Assembly (NCBI GenBank): GCA_007118695.1
Contig: SKRC01000173.1
Span: 1 to 50,966 of the forward strand
Direction of reading: 5' to 3'
Length of the DNA stretch: 50,966 nt
DNA from: Balneolaceae bacterium
GTDB lineage: Bacteria; Bacteroidota; Rhodothermia; Balneolales; Balneolaceae
Below the pieces are notes generated by a model. It was not told the origin of the DNA and searched no databases. It saw only the letters and a program-made list of their open reading frames with translations. The translations under genes were made by a program, and so were the position numbers. The first letter of the stretch is position 1; every line of letters begins with the position of its first letter. Of the stretch, positions 1 to 8,104 are shown piece after piece.

Positions 1-962
1 AAAATAACCGAAACCCTTTACTTGCAGCCGCTGATGTTTACCGGCCCGCCGCGATTGACCAGTTAAAAACTCTTGCCTCCCAAATTGAAGTACCCGTTTA
101 TTCGATCACGCAAAAAGATCCCGTTCGTGTAGCCAAAGAAGCGGTTGCCATGGCCAAGAGCCTTGCTCTCGATACGGTTATCATTGACACAGCCGGACGG
201 ATGCATGTGGATGAAAAAATGATGGCCGAAGTGGCGGAAATCAAAAAAGCCGTCACCCCGCATGAAATTCTGTTTGTCGTTGATTCCATGACGGGCCAGG
301 ATGCGGTGAATACCGCCAAGGTTTTTAATGAAGAAATCGACTTTGATGGTGTCGTGCTCACAAAGCTGGATGGCGATACCCGTGGCGGAGCCGCCCTCTC
401 CATCAAGACCGTAGTGGATAAACCGATCAAGTTTATGAGTACCGGTGAAAAGCTCGATGCGCTTTCACCGTTTTACCCGAAGCGAATGGATCAGCGAATC
501 CTGGGTATGGGCGATGTTGTATCACTAGTTGAGAAAGCCCGGTCCCAGTTCGATGAGGAACAGGCTGAGGATCTGAAGAAAAAGATCCGGTCTGAAAAAT
601 TCGACCTGAATGATTTTTATGATCAGTTGCAAAAAATCAAAAAAATGGGCAGCCTGACCGACCTGGTCGGCATGATCCCCGGGGCCGGGAAAGCATTGGA
701 AGATGCAGAACTGGATGAAGAAACGTTCAAGCCAATTGAAGCGATCATCAATTCCATGACTCCGGAAGAAAGAAGCCAGCCCGAAATCCTCAATGGCAGC
801 CGAAGACGACGAATTGCAAAAGGATCAGGCACCACTGTCCGGGAAATCAATCAGCTCATCAAGCAGTTTGATCAGATGAAAAAAATGATGAAATCCATGT
901 CCAAAACGGGCAAGATGAGCCAGGCCATGCAGGGGTTGAAAAATATGCCCTTTGGCCGCTAA
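1..962 (+). CDS. ffh: signal recognition particle protein Ffh, 5'-truncated by the window edge
   Basis: GTPase of the signal recognition particle; it binds 4.5S RNA and signal peptides of nascent chains and delivers them to FtsY at the inner membrane. The open frame enters from the left edge (first whole codon at base 3) with the SRP signature [11 protein letters not shown]. It continues through the G3 motif DTAGR (about base 186), the G4 region [10 protein letters not shown] (about base 360) and the methionine-rich M domain, including the RNA-binding stretch [11 protein letters not shown] and a Met/Lys-rich C-terminus. About 320 codons are present; the N domain and P-loop lie outside the window. 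It is followed after 42 bases by rpsP, the common ffh-rpsP-rimM-trmD-rplS order, which supports cotranscription. Confidence 0.97.
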   Translation, partial: NNRNPLLAAADVYRPAAIDQLKTLASQIEVPVYSITQKDPVRVAKEAVAMAKSLALDTVIIDTAGRMHVDEKMMAEVAEIKKAVTPHEILFVVDSMTGQDAVNTAKVFNEEIDFDGVVLTKLDGDTRGGAALSIKTVVDKPIKFMSTGEKLDALSPFYPKRMDQRILGMGDVVSLVEKARSQFDEEQAEDLKKKIRSEKFDLNDFYDQLQKIKKMGSLTDLVGMIPGAGKALEDAELDEETFKPIEAIINSMTPEERSQPEILNGSRRRRIAKGSGTTVREINQLIKQFDQMKKMMKSMSKTGKMSQAMQGLKNMPFGR

Positions 963-1004
963 CAAAAATGTTGAATTTAACCACAATAATACAGGAGTAA
1001 ATCA

Positions 1005-2036
1005 TTGATTAGATTACGTTTACAACGAAGAGGTCGAAAGAAACGGCCGTACTACCATGTGGTAGTCGCCGACCAGCGCTTCCCGAGGGATGGCCGTATC
1101 ATAGAACGACTTGGACGTTTTGACAACATAAGTGAAAAAAAGGAGCTCACTCTCGATGAAGACAGGATCATACACTGGCTTCAGATTGGTGCCCAGCCGA
1201 GCGACACCGTCCGTTCCCTGTTGAAGCAGGAAGGCATTATGTATAAAATGCATCTGCTCAGATGGGGCAAATCCGAGGAAGAGATTGAAGCCACCATCCA
1301 GGAATGGAAAGAGCAGCGTGCCGCTGCCAGGGATGAAAAACTGGTGAGCCGCAAAGAGAAGCAGAAAGCACAGCTTGAAGCGGAAGAAAAGGAATATAAA
1401 AAGCAGCTGGAGCAAAAAGCTGCCGAAGCGGCAAAACAGGCTGAAATTGAAAAAGCACAGGCTGAGAAAGCCAAAGCTGATGCGGAAGCCGCCGAAGCCG
1501 AAACGGCAGAGACTGAAGTGAAACCCGAAGAGGCGGCCGAGGCCAAAGCTCCTGCTGAGGAAGAAAAAGTTGAAGCAACCGAACAGCCTGCTGAAGAAAC
1601 TGAAGCCAAAGTGAAGGCCGAAGAGGCTGTGAAGGCAGCTGAACCCGAAGCCGAAGTGAAAACCGAAGAGGCTGAAGCGCCGGCAGAGGAGCCTGAAGCG
1701 GAAGTGAAAACCGAGGAAGCCGAAGCGCCGGCAGAGGAGCATGAAGCGGAAGTGAAAACCGAACAGGCCGAAGAAGAAGTGAAAGCTGAAGAGACCCCGG
1801 CCGAAGAAGAAGTGAAGGCGGATGCTGAGCCAGCCAAAGAGGATAAAGAAGAAGAGCCAAAGGCAGAGGCGGCAAAAGAGGAGGAAGCCCCTTCTCAGGT
1901 TTCCACCGATATGAACGCAACTGAAGCGATTGACTATATCAAAAATACGTCTCTTGAAAAATTGAAAGGATTTGTACCCGAAGATGAAGATCGCGTGACG
2001 GTGCAAAGGGCCTGGGAAAACAAACAGTCTGAATAA
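1005..2036 (+). CDS. rpsP: 30S ribosomal protein S16 with a very long acidic C-terminal extension
   Basis: The first ~80 residues are a normal S16, a small-subunit assembly protein (RLRLQRRGRKKRPYY, then VVADQRFPRDGR). The start is a TTG at 1005; an AGGAG at 993-997 sits seven bases upstream, and no ATG gives the conserved N-terminus. The protein is 343 residues, against roughly 80-180 usual for the family. Residues ~100-300 are a Glu/Ala/Lys-rich, probably helical or disordered tract with three near-identical 16-residue repeats (EAEVKTEEAEAPAEE type). The last ~44 residues return to ordinary composition (ATEAIDYIKNTSLEKLKGF, then EDEDRVTVQRAWE) and look like a small folded tail. I am sure of S16; the role of the extension is unknown. 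It is followed by rimM, whose product matures the 30S head where S16-dependent assembly matters. Confidence 0.95.
   Translation: MIRLRLQRRGRKKRPYYHVVVADQRFPRDGRIIERLGRFDNISEKKELTLDEDRIIHWLQIGAQPSDTVRSLLKQEGIMYKMHLLRWGKSEEEIEATIQEWKEQRAAARDEKLVSRKEKQKAQLEAEEKEYKKQLEQKAAEAAKQAEIEKAQAEKAKADAEAAEAETAETEVKPEEAAEAKAPAEEEKVEATEQPAEETEAKVKAEEAVKAAEPEAEVKTEEAEAPAEEPEAEVKTEEAEAPAEEHEAEVKTEQAEEEVKAEETPAEEEVKADAEPAKEDKEEEPKAEAAKEEEAPSQVSTDMNATEAIDYIKNTSLEKLKGFVPEDEDRVTVQRAWENKQSE
1644..1769 (+). repeat. 48-bp tandem repeat inside rpsP, about 2.6 copies
   Basis: Units begin at 1644, 1692 and 1740. Each encodes 16 residues of the form (P/H)EAEVKTEEAEAPAEE; the third unit diverges after about ten codons. 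The repeat keeps frame and lies wholly within the acidic extension of S16. The units differ mainly by synonymous changes, so they are not a recent slippage product. Confidence 0.85.
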
Positions 2037-2060
2037 CAACCAACAACCGGTTCATGATGC

Positions 2061-2588
2061 ATGAGCAATTCAGATAACCGGCTCGTTGAAATAGCCCGCA
2101 TCGGAAAAGTTCACGGGCTTGACGGAACCGTCAGGCTTCGCCTGGACGAAGATGCGGAACCAATTATTGAAAAAGATGTTCTCCTCTACCTGAAAACCAG
2201 GCGAGGAGATCTGATTCCCGCACGAATCAGTGAATTTCGTGTGGAAGTGAAGCGCAATTCGCGTTTGTTCTTTGTAAAGTTTGACAGAATCGCTGACCGC
2301 TCTGAAGCCGAACAGTTTCAGGATACACCGGTCCTTGCCGATATCAGTTTGCACCCGTCGGAGTCAGATACTGATTCGATTGAAGGGTATGAGATCGTCG
2401 ACGAAACCGGCTCCGTTGGAAGTGTAACCGGGCTGATGCAAAATCCGGCGCATCCCATTATCGAAGTTGACTTGCAACCGAGATACGGGACGCTGTTAAT
2501 CCCCTGGGTTGATGAGTACGTGGTATCCATCGATAAGAATCAAAAACAGGTGATTTGCCAGAATCTGGATCAACTGAAAAACCTCTGA
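2061..2588 (+). CDS. rimM: ribosome maturation factor RimM
   Basis: A 175-residue protein that assists maturation of the 30S head domain and binds S19. The N-terminal RimM barrel begins VEIARIGKVHGLDGTVRL, and the C-terminal PRC-barrel includes EGYEIVDETGSVGSV and the usual closing region LLIPWVDEYVVSID. Length is normal for the family. It starts 24 bases after rpsP and stops 4 bases before trmD, as expected for the rpsP-rimM-trmD-rplS operon. No odd features. Confidence 0.95.
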   Translation: MSNSDNRLVEIARIGKVHGLDGTVRLRLDEDAEPIIEKDVLLYLKTRRGDLIPARISEFRVEVKRNSRLFFVKFDRIADRSEAEQFQDTPVLADISLHPSESDTDSIEGYEIVDETGSVGSVTGLMQNPAHPIIEVDLQPRYGTLLIPWVDEYVVSIDKNQKQVICQNLDQLKNL

Positions 2589-2592
2589 TCGT

Positions 2593-3297
2593 ATGCTTCG
2601 AATTGACATAGTCTCCGGTGTACCGTCGCTCCTTGAAAGCCCGCTTGCCAGCAGTATCGTTGGCAGGGCAAGGGAAAAAGGACTCGTGGACATCAACATC
2701 CACGACCTCAGGGAATATTCTGAGGATAAGCACCGGAAAATCGATGATTATCCCTATGGCGGCGGCGCAGGAATGGTGCTTTCAGCTCAACCGATTTTCT
2801 CCTGTATTGAAAAACTGAAAAGCGAACGCACCTACGATGAGATCCTGTTTACAGCCCCGGATGGCGAAAAATATGAACAGGCCCACGCCAACCGGTTATC
2901 GGTATGTAACAATCTGATCATTCTCTGCGGCCATTACAAAGGCGTGGACCACCGGGTCAGGGAAGCGCTGATTACCCGTGAATTTTCAATCGGTGACTAC
3001 GTGCTGTCCGGTGGAGAAATTCCGGCCCTGGCTATAACGGATTCGGTCGTCAGGCTGTTGCCGGGAGTTTTGGGGGATGCGGAAAGCGCCCTCTCGGATT
3101 CCTTCCAGGAGCCGCTGCTCTCGGCACCCGTTTACACACGGCCCGTTGAATTCAGAGGATTGAAGGTGCCTGAAGTACTGACATCCGGGGACCATGAAAA
3201 AGTGGAGACATGGCGTAAAGAACAAGCGATTCTGCGAACAAAAAAGCTCAGGCCGGATCTGTATCAAAAATTTAAAAAAGAATCAAAAGCCCAATAA
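2593..3297 (+). CDS. trmD: tRNA (guanine-N1-)-methyltransferase TrmD
   Basis: SPOUT-class methyltransferase that makes m1G37 in tRNAs reading CNN codons, preventing +1 frameshifting. At 234 residues it has normal length. The GGGAGMV loop is at about residues 56-62. The knotted SAM-binding core is read as LCGHYKGVDHRV followed by SIGDYVLSGGE and the TDSVVRLLPGVLG helix. The C-terminal helical domain contains the substrate-side TRPVEFRG segment. The usual 'SPQG' loop reads TAPDGEKYEQ here, within family variation. It is encoded 4 bases after rimM. Confidence 0.96.
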   Translation: MLRIDIVSGVPSLLESPLASSIVGRAREKGLVDINIHDLREYSEDKHRKIDDYPYGGGAGMVLSAQPIFSCIEKLKSERTYDEILFTAPDGEKYEQAHANRLSVCNNLIILCGHYKGVDHRVREALITREFSIGDYVLSGGEIPALAITDSVVRLLPGVLGDAESALSDSFQEPLLSAPVYTRPVEFRGLKVPEVLTSGDHEKVETWRKEQAILRTKKLRPDLYQKFKKESKAQ

Positions 3298-3309
3298 CAG
3301 GATAAACCA

Positions 3310-3807
3310 ATGGACAAGTTAAAACTGATAGAACAAACTGTGATACGTGATGATATTCCTCATTTCACCGCAGGTGATACGATAAATGTACATTATCGTG
3401 TCCGCGAGGGTGATAAGGAGCGTATTCAGCAATACAAGGGAGTGGTGATCAACGAACGGGGAAGCGGAGCCAATAAAACGGTCACCGTTCGCAAAATGTC
3501 CGGCAACATTGGTGTGGAACGTATTTTTCCTCTGTATTCGCCATTTATTGCAAAGATAGAGGTTTCCAAAAAAGGTAAAGTTCGCAGGTCCAAACTTTTC
3601 TATCTCCGAAAACTGCGTGGAAAAGCGGCTCGGATCCAGGAAAAAGTCAAAGGCCAGGGGCCGGTTCAAGCTGACGTTGACATTGACGGCCAACCACCGG
3701 TTCAGGCAGAGGCTGAAAGCCCAAAACCGGCTCAGGCTGAGGTTAAAGGCCAGGGATCAGCTCAGGCTGAAGTAAAAGAACAACCACCTGCTGCAGAAGA
3801 ATCCTGA
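3310..3807 (+). CDS. rplS: 50S ribosomal protein L19 with a Pro/Gln/Ala/Glu C-terminal tail
   Basis: Residues 1-~113 are a complete L19, which sits at the 30S-50S interface: [50 protein letters not shown] and the basic end [15 protein letters not shown]. About 50 extra residues follow, made of loose repeats ([29 protein letters not shown]) that are acidic and proline-rich and therefore probably disordered. It is the last gene of the ffh-to-rplS run. Two ribosomal proteins of this operon (S16 and L19) thus both carry acidic tails. Confidence 0.95.
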   Translation: MDKLKLIEQTVIRDDIPHFTAGDTINVHYRVREGDKERIQQYKGVVINERGSGANKTVTVRKMSGNIGVERIFPLYSPFIAKIEVSKKGKVRRSKLFYLRKLRGKAARIQEKVKGQGPVQADVDIDGQPPVQAEAESPKPAQAEVKGQGSAQAEVKEQPPAAEES

Positions 3808-4130
3808 ACAGCTTCTGCCACAGCTAATACTAACGGTTCGAGCCGCAATTTGCAATGACCAATGACCAGGTGCGAACCCGCATTTTTCACCAGGGAATTT
3901 TTCCCTCGGTAAGGCAAAACTAAAATAACTGTGAGCTCCGAGCGCACATGTTTTCCACACCGAGCCCTCGGGCCACATTTTTTGAGCCCCGACGGCGTTC
4001 GGTGCTTATGTTTTGAATATGGAGCGCCAGCGTGATACGATTCCCCCCGACAACGGTCGGGGCCCATTATTTGAACGCGTAGCTAAATGAGAGCTCAAGC
4101 TGCAAACTTAAAAATCAACAAACTTTAAGC
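3808..4130. other. gene-free gap between rplS and adk, GC-rich hairpins in a ~30-base rhythm
   Basis: No convincing reading frame in 323 bases. From about 3880 to 4076 a pattern recurs: a short GC-rich inverted repeat followed by a T-rich string of the type CATTTTTTGA. T-rich strings begin near 3881, 3947, 3976, 4007 and 4065, giving spacings of 66, 29, 31 and 58. The best hairpin is CCCCGAC-AACG-GTCGGGG at 4045-4062; CCGAG-CC-CTCGG is at about 3960-3971. It may hold the end of the rplS transcript or the adk leader. I see no standard terminator or promoter. Confidence 0.5.
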
Positions 4131-4688
4131 ATGAAAATCATACTTTTCGGCCCGCCGGGAGCAGGCAAAGGGACACAAGCTTCATTGATTCAGAAACAAT
4201 TTGATATTCCTCATTTATCGACAGGTAATATTTTCAGGGAGGCGATTAAAAACGAGACCGAACTGGGGAAAAAAGTGAAAAAAATTCTCGATGCAGGCGA
4301 CCTGGTTCCCGATCACGTGGTCGTCGACCTGGTGGCAGAGGAACTTGAAAAAGATCACTATGCCAATGGCTATATCCTCGACGGATTCCCCCGAACCGTA
4401 TCTCAGGCTGAATCATTTGATCAGTTGCTGAAAAGCAAAAAACAGAATCTCGATGCATTTATATTTCTGAAAGTGCCGGAAGAGGAGCTGGTAAAAAGAA
4501 TCCTGGCCCGAGGAGAAGGCCGCAGCGACGATACCGAAGAAGGGGTAAGAAAGAGGCTGGCTGTCTACGAAAAAGAGACAAAACCTGTCAAAGAATATTA
4601 CGAAGAGAATGACATTGTCTTTGAAGTGGATGGCACAGGCACCGTGGATCAAATCTTTGCAAGAATCAGAGCCCTGCTTGAAAATTAA
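4131..4688 (+). CDS. adk: adenylate kinase, short-lid form
   Basis: Catalyses ATP + AMP = 2 ADP in the cytoplasm. The P-loop GPPGAGKGT is at residues 7-15, the AMP-binding segments HLSTGNIFR at 28-36 and DGFPRT at 84-89. The lid is the short version (RGEGRSDDTEEGVRKRL, about 127-143) with no zinc-finger cysteines. The total of 185 residues matches the short bacterial class, common in Bacteroidota-related lineages. It stands alone on the + strand with a 323-base leader and ends at a hairpin shared with the convergent gene at 4726. Confidence 0.97.
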   Translation: MKIILFGPPGAGKGTQASLIQKQFDIPHLSTGNIFREAIKNETELGKKVKKILDAGDLVPDHVVVDLVAEELEKDHYANGYILDGFPRTVSQAESFDQLLKSKKQNLDAFIFLKVPEEELVKRILARGEGRSDDTEEGVRKRLAVYEKETKPVKEYYEENDIVFEVDGTGTVDQIFARIRALLEN

Positions 4689-4708
4689 CCTGCATGATGC
4701 CTTATCCA

Positions 4709-4730
4709 GTTGAGTTTACATAAACTCAAC
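4709..4730. terminator. probable bidirectional terminator between adk and the convergent minus-strand gene
   Basis: Perfect 9-bp stem GTTGAGTTT / AAACTCAAC with the 4-base loop ACAT, lying 21 bases after the adk stop. On the minus strand it overlaps the stop codon of the gene at 4726-5628. It has no long U-tract on either side, so it is a weak intrinsic terminator at best. Its position between convergent genes is the main support. Confidence 0.5.
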
Positions 4731-5628
4731 CCTGCTGCAGCAACTCATTAATCACCCGGGGTACATCCATAATGGAATCTGCCTCTTTATTGATTTTAGA
4801 AGCATCCCGGCCGTGGACGATCAATGGAACGGGATTTCTGGTATGGGTTTTGATCGACAAATTTTCCAGATTTCCATGATCGCTGCTTATTACCAGATGA
4901 TCATTCACATGTTTGATTTTTATTAGATGTGTGATGAACCTGTCAAGGTTTCTTAAAACCTTCTCGCTCATGTCCCGGTTCATGCTATGGCCCGCCTTAT
5001 CCGTCAGGTAATATTCGAACATCACCAGATCATTCTCTTCCAGCGATTTAATTACCCGGTCTGCAGCTGTTTCCGGGGTAATTTTTTTTACATCAAGTTT
5101 GAGTTGTTCTCTCCAGGCATCCTGCACAATTTCAGCAGTAACAGCTTGTCCATTCATTATTTCATTCAATCCATTCAAGGATTGCCCGGCTGATGAGGCC
5201 ATTAGTGTCGTACAGGTCCACCGGTTTTTCCTGTTCATCCTTTCAAAGAAAATATCCGGATAGGCGTTGATAAAATGAGGCCGGAATCCTGCATCGATCA
5301 CCTGGTGAAAAAGGCTATTTTCCTCCAATAAATACCGGGTCCTGGAATGGGGAAAAGGCCCAAAATGGCGACCTGCAATTTGTGATGCATTTTCCCCCGA
5401 AAAAAGTGCAGCCTGTCCGGTTCCGCTTTGCGGAAGGCCCTTTACACCCAGATTGGCATCAACAGGCTTATAATACAATCCGTCTTTCATAACCGGTTGA
5501 GCCCCGTAGGCAAGCCCCTGCCCATCAGTCAGCTCTTCAAATGATTTCCATTTTGAATCATACAAAGGATTCACCTTTTCCTCGCCACCTAATCCAATTC
5601 CATCTATAAAGAGAAAAATAACACTCAT
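4726..5628 (-). CDS. alkaline-phosphatase-superfamily metalloenzyme (phosphoglycerate mutase/phosphopentomutase-like)
   Basis: A 300-residue cytoplasmic protein with the fold signature of the phosphomutase branch of the alkaline phosphatase superfamily. The N-terminal metal-binding FLFIDGIGLG has its Asp at residue 9, a probable nucleophile loop is QSGTGQAALFSG (68-78), and later metal ligands lie in TDKAGHSMN, SSDHGNLE (248-255) and THTRNPVP (His 262). No signal peptide is visible. The substrate cannot be read from the sequence; a phosphotransferase or phosphatase on small metabolites is likely. The gene overlaps the upstream dtd by 4 bases (ATGA), so the two are translationally coupled. Confidence 0.8.
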   Translation of the reverse strand: MSVIFLFIDGIGLGGEEKVNPLYDSKWKSFEELTDGQGLAYGAQPVMKDGLYYKPVDANLGVKGLPQSGTGQAALFSGENASQIAGRHFGPFPHSRTRYLLEENSLFHQVIDAGFRPHFINAYPDIFFERMNRKNRWTCTTLMASSAGQSLNGLNEIMNGQAVTAEIVQDAWREQLKLDVKKITPETAADRVIKSLEENDLVMFEYYLTDKAGHSMNRDMSEKVLRNLDRFITHLIKIKHVNDHLVISSDHGNLENLSIKTHTRNPVPLIVHGRDASKINKEADSIMDVPRVINELLQQG

Positions 5629-6068
5629 TCTTTTTCTATCAGAATTGTAACGGGCCCGTCATTGACCAATTCAACATCCATCATAGCGCCGAAAACACCA
5701 CTTTCAATTTGCAGATCTGATCGTTTTTTAAAATAGCCAATCATATCATTGTAAAGCGGTTCTGCTATTTCCGGCCTTGCAGCTTCAATAAAACTGGGCC
5801 GCGTCCCCTTTTTCACATTCCCGAACAGGGTAAACTGCGATACCAGAAGAATACCCCCTCCAATATCCGTTACCGACCGGTTCATTTTACCATCCTGATC
5901 TTCAAATATGCGTAATTTTAATATTTTATCAGAAATCCATTTCATTACTTCCCTGTCATCGTTTTCATGGATTCCGATTAACAACATCAGACCCCTGTCA
6001 ATTTTGCCTGATATTTTCCCGTCAACTTTCACGTTCGCACACCTAACTCTTTGTACAACAACTTTCAT
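5625..6068 (-). CDS. dtd: D-aminoacyl-tRNA deacylase
   Basis: Hydrolyses D-amino acids (and glycine mis-attached to tRNA-Ala) from tRNA. The two family motifs are present: SQFTLFG (usual SQFTLYA/G) and NDGPVTI near the C-terminus (usual NSGPVT; the Ser-to-Asp change lies outside the Gly-cisPro core). I chose the ATG at 6068 because it gives the conserved start MKVVVQRV and a typical length of 147 residues. An in-frame start 27 bases upstream would add nine unconserved residues. It is followed by the phosphomutase-like gene with a 4-base overlap. Its upstream side is the DnaA-box-rich gap. Confidence 0.94.
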   Translation of the reverse strand: MKVVVQRVRCANVKVDGKISGKIDRGLMLLIGIHENDDREVMKWISDKILKLRIFEDQDGKMNRSVTDIGGGILLVSQFTLFGNVKKGTRPSFIEAARPEIAEPLYNDMIGYFKKRSDLQIESGVFGAMMDVELVNDGPVTILIEKE

Positions 6069-6441
6069 TCGTTTATAACTTTGTGGACAATCCAATTATA
6101 GAATGTTGATAAGCGAATTCACAAGAAAAAACAAGAAGTGCTCCACATCAATTCACATTATTTATCTGTTATACACACATCCGTTCCCATCCATCCTCTT
6201 GTCAATAACATTTCCGGTGGTTTATATATGAATTATGTAAGAATGTTGGCCTGAAAATAAACAAAAAACTAAAGTCCTGATTTTATTGACCTGTTTATCA
6301 ACAAAATTACCAACAAACCAATACCGGCACCTGGTATAATGTTTTTAAAAACTTTGTCCACATTTCCACAGCCACCTATGACTATATTACAAAATATTCA
6401 ATTTAACTTTATTCGTTTTACCGTGTGGAAAACTCTTCTGA
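6069..6441. other. AT-rich intergenic region with a cluster of DnaA-box-like 9-mers; candidate replication origin
   Basis: No gene is visible. Matches to TTWTNCACA with at most one mismatch are TTGTCCACA (minus, 6082-6090), TTATCAACA (minus, 6104-6112), TTATACACA (plus, 6169-6177, exact), TTATCAACA (plus, 6295-6303), TTGTCCACA (plus, 6354-6362) and TTTTCCACA (minus, 6424-6432, exact). Weaker ones are TTACCAACA at 6307-6315 and ATTTCCACA at 6362-6370. A very AT-rich stretch at about 6379-6420 could unwind. The flanking genes diverge. Against it: dnaA is not next to it, and the ffh-rplS operon would run toward it. It could instead be a DnaA-regulated promoter region. Confidence 0.45.
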
Positions 6442-6479
6442 TTCCCTTTTAAAAGGGAACCGTATTCTTTCTATATTTG
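6442..6479 (+). promoter_or_regulatory. purM promoter region: 18-bp perfect palindrome plus a Bacteroidota-type -7 element
   Basis: TTCCCTTTT-AAAAGGGAA at 6442-6459 is a perfect 18-base palindrome. Thirteen bases later TATATTTG (6472-6479) matches the Bacteroidota -7 consensus TAnnTTTG. No clear -33 TTTG lies at the expected distance; the palindrome covers that spot. This fits an operator overlapping a promoter for purM, whose GTG start lies 48 bases further on. The regulator is unknown. Confidence 0.4.
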
Positions 6480-6527
6480 ATCTTCAGATGTTCCCATTAA
6501 TTTTGTATTCAAAGAAAATCAAACCAG

Positions 6528-7532
6528 GTGAGCAAGAAGTCATTTACATATAAAGATTCCGGGGTCGATATCAAAGCCGGTGAGGAGTTGATAGAATCGA
6601 TCAAGGATATGGTCAAAGAAACCCACGACGATCAGGTTTTATCAAATATTGGCGGATTTGGCGGGCTGTTTGCCCCCGATCTGTCGGGGTACAAAAAACC
6701 TGTTTTTGTGAGCAGTGTCGATGGTGTGGGCACAAAACTGATCGTTGCATTCAAAGCGGGTATTTATGATACAGTCGGCCAGGACCTGGTGAATCATTGT
6801 GTGAACGACATCGCCGTTTGCGGGGCCAAGCCATTGTTTTTCCTCGACTATTTTTCTACCGGTAAGCTCGACAAGGATACCGGCTATCATGTGGTAAAAG
6901 GGTTTGCAGTGGCATGCAAAGAGAACAGGGTTGCCCTTATTGGCGGTGAAACGGCAGAGATGCCGGACATTTATAGTGACGGGGAATTTGATCTGGCAGG
7001 AACCATTGTAGGTATTGTTGACAGAGATGAAGTTATTACCGGTGAAAAAATCAGAAAAGGAAACAATCTGATAGGCCTGCCGAGTACCGGTTTGCACACA
7101 AACGGCTATTCACTTGCCAGGAAAGTTATTTTCAGTCTATATGATATCAACGACTATGTAGAAGAACTCGGGGGTAGTGTAGCCGAGTCGCTGCTGGCGG
7201 TTCACAAGTCGTATCTGCCTGCTATCAGTAAAATAAAGAATATGGAAGGGGTCAATGGTTTTTCTCATATAACCGGTGGTGGTATTGAAGGAAATACGCG
7301 GCGAATATTGCCTGACAATTGCCATTTGAAGGTAGATTGGCAAGCCTGGGAAAGGCCATCCATTTTTTCCCTCATTCAGGAAATTGGCAATGTTCCGGAG
7401 CAGGATATGAGAAGTACTTTCAACCTGGGTATCGGGTTAATAGCAGTTGTCGATGCTGACAAAACAGATCAAATAGTGTCTGAACTGGAATCCATGGGCG
7501 ACAAACCACAGGTCATCGGAAGCATTGTTTAA
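6528..7532 (+). CDS. purM: phosphoribosylformylglycinamidine cyclo-ligase (AIR synthetase)
   Basis: Fifth step of purine synthesis: ATP-dependent closure of FGAM to aminoimidazole ribotide. The 334-residue length is normal. The conserved N-terminal motifs are SSVDGVGTK (62-70), DLVNHCVNDIAVCGA (86-100) and GGETAEMPDIY (139-149). The C-terminal motifs are GLPSTGLHTNGYSLAR, FSHITGGGIEGN and STFNLGIG. The start is GTG at 6528, since no ATG is available ahead of the conserved FTYKDSGVDI. No other pur gene is adjacent, so it is a monocistronic purine gene with its own promoter. Confidence 0.96.
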   Translation: MSKKSFTYKDSGVDIKAGEELIESIKDMVKETHDDQVLSNIGGFGGLFAPDLSGYKKPVFVSSVDGVGTKLIVAFKAGIYDTVGQDLVNHCVNDIAVCGAKPLFFLDYFSTGKLDKDTGYHVVKGFAVACKENRVALIGGETAEMPDIYSDGEFDLAGTIVGIVDRDEVITGEKIRKGNNLIGLPSTGLHTNGYSLARKVIFSLYDINDYVEELGGSVAESLLAVHKSYLPAISKIKNMEGVNGFSHITGGGIEGNTRRILPDNCHLKVDWQAWERPSIFSLIQEIGNVPEQDMRSTFNLGIGLIAVVDADKTDQIVSELESMGDKPQVIGSIV

Positions 7533-7686
7533 ATCCTGCATTAAAGTTCAAAATGCTTTATCAACGAACGCCTTCAGGGAGGTTTCGTACGTATTTGAAT
7601 TTCGTTTCGCGTACAAAAAATGAAGTTGTTGAAAGATGCAGGAAATGAATTCTATTTATTCATCATTAATTTGATACACAACAGAT

Positions 7687-8025
7687 ATGGCTAAAGTAAA
7701 ACTGATAAAAATTGCCCATGGCAGGAGTGGTGATAAAGGAAATGCAAGCAATGTCGGAATCATTGCAAGGCATCCTGAAATCTATCCATTTTTAAAAGAG
7801 AAGCTGACTTCCGATGTTGTTAAAAACCATATGAAACACATTTGCAAAGGCAGCGTGGAGCGATATGAACTGCCGAATATTGGTGCATTGAATTTTGTTC
7901 TCAACGACAGCCTCGACGGCGGCGGAACGGTTTCACTGAAGCTCGATGCCCAGGGAAAAACGCATGCCTCTACCCTGCTCAGAATGGAACTGGAAGTGCC
8001 TGAGGAGCTGCTTAAGCTGGTTTGA
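7687..8025 (+). CDS. stand-alone AtuA C-terminal (ferredoxin-fold-like) domain protein
   Basis: A 112-residue cytoplasmic protein resembling the C-terminal domain of AtuA/DUF1446 proteins, which are involved in acyclic terpene and related acyl catabolism. The recognisable core is IAHGRSGDKGNASNVGIIAR followed by a DGGGTVSLKLDAQGK segment. In other genomes the domain occurs either fused to or beside DUF1446; no such partner is in this window. The function is therefore not established. It has its own 154-base leader after purM and converges on the DUF2911 gene, with a palindromic repeat element between them. Confidence 0.7.
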   Translation: MAKVKLIKIAHGRSGDKGNASNVGIIARHPEIYPFLKEKLTSDVVKNHMKHICKGSVERYELPNIGALNFVLNDSLDGGGTVSLKLDAQGKTHASTLLRMELEVPEELLKLV

Positions 8026-8104
8026 ATTAAGCTGATCTCAAGTTCCTCAATATGGTATGTCGTAACGGGTCATGCGCATGCGCTAAGAATGATTGCCCGT
8101 ATTG

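Noticed and set aside
1644-1769. Tandem repeat as a possible assembly artefact
   Set aside because: Units differ by synonymous substitutions and keep the reading frame, which argues for a genuine coding repeat.
1020-2039. Long open frames antisense to rpsP on the minus strand
   Set aside because: They mirror the repetitive Glu/Ala/Lys codons of the S16 tail, giving Phe/Leu/Ser-rich nonsense proteins; S16 on the + strand is certain.
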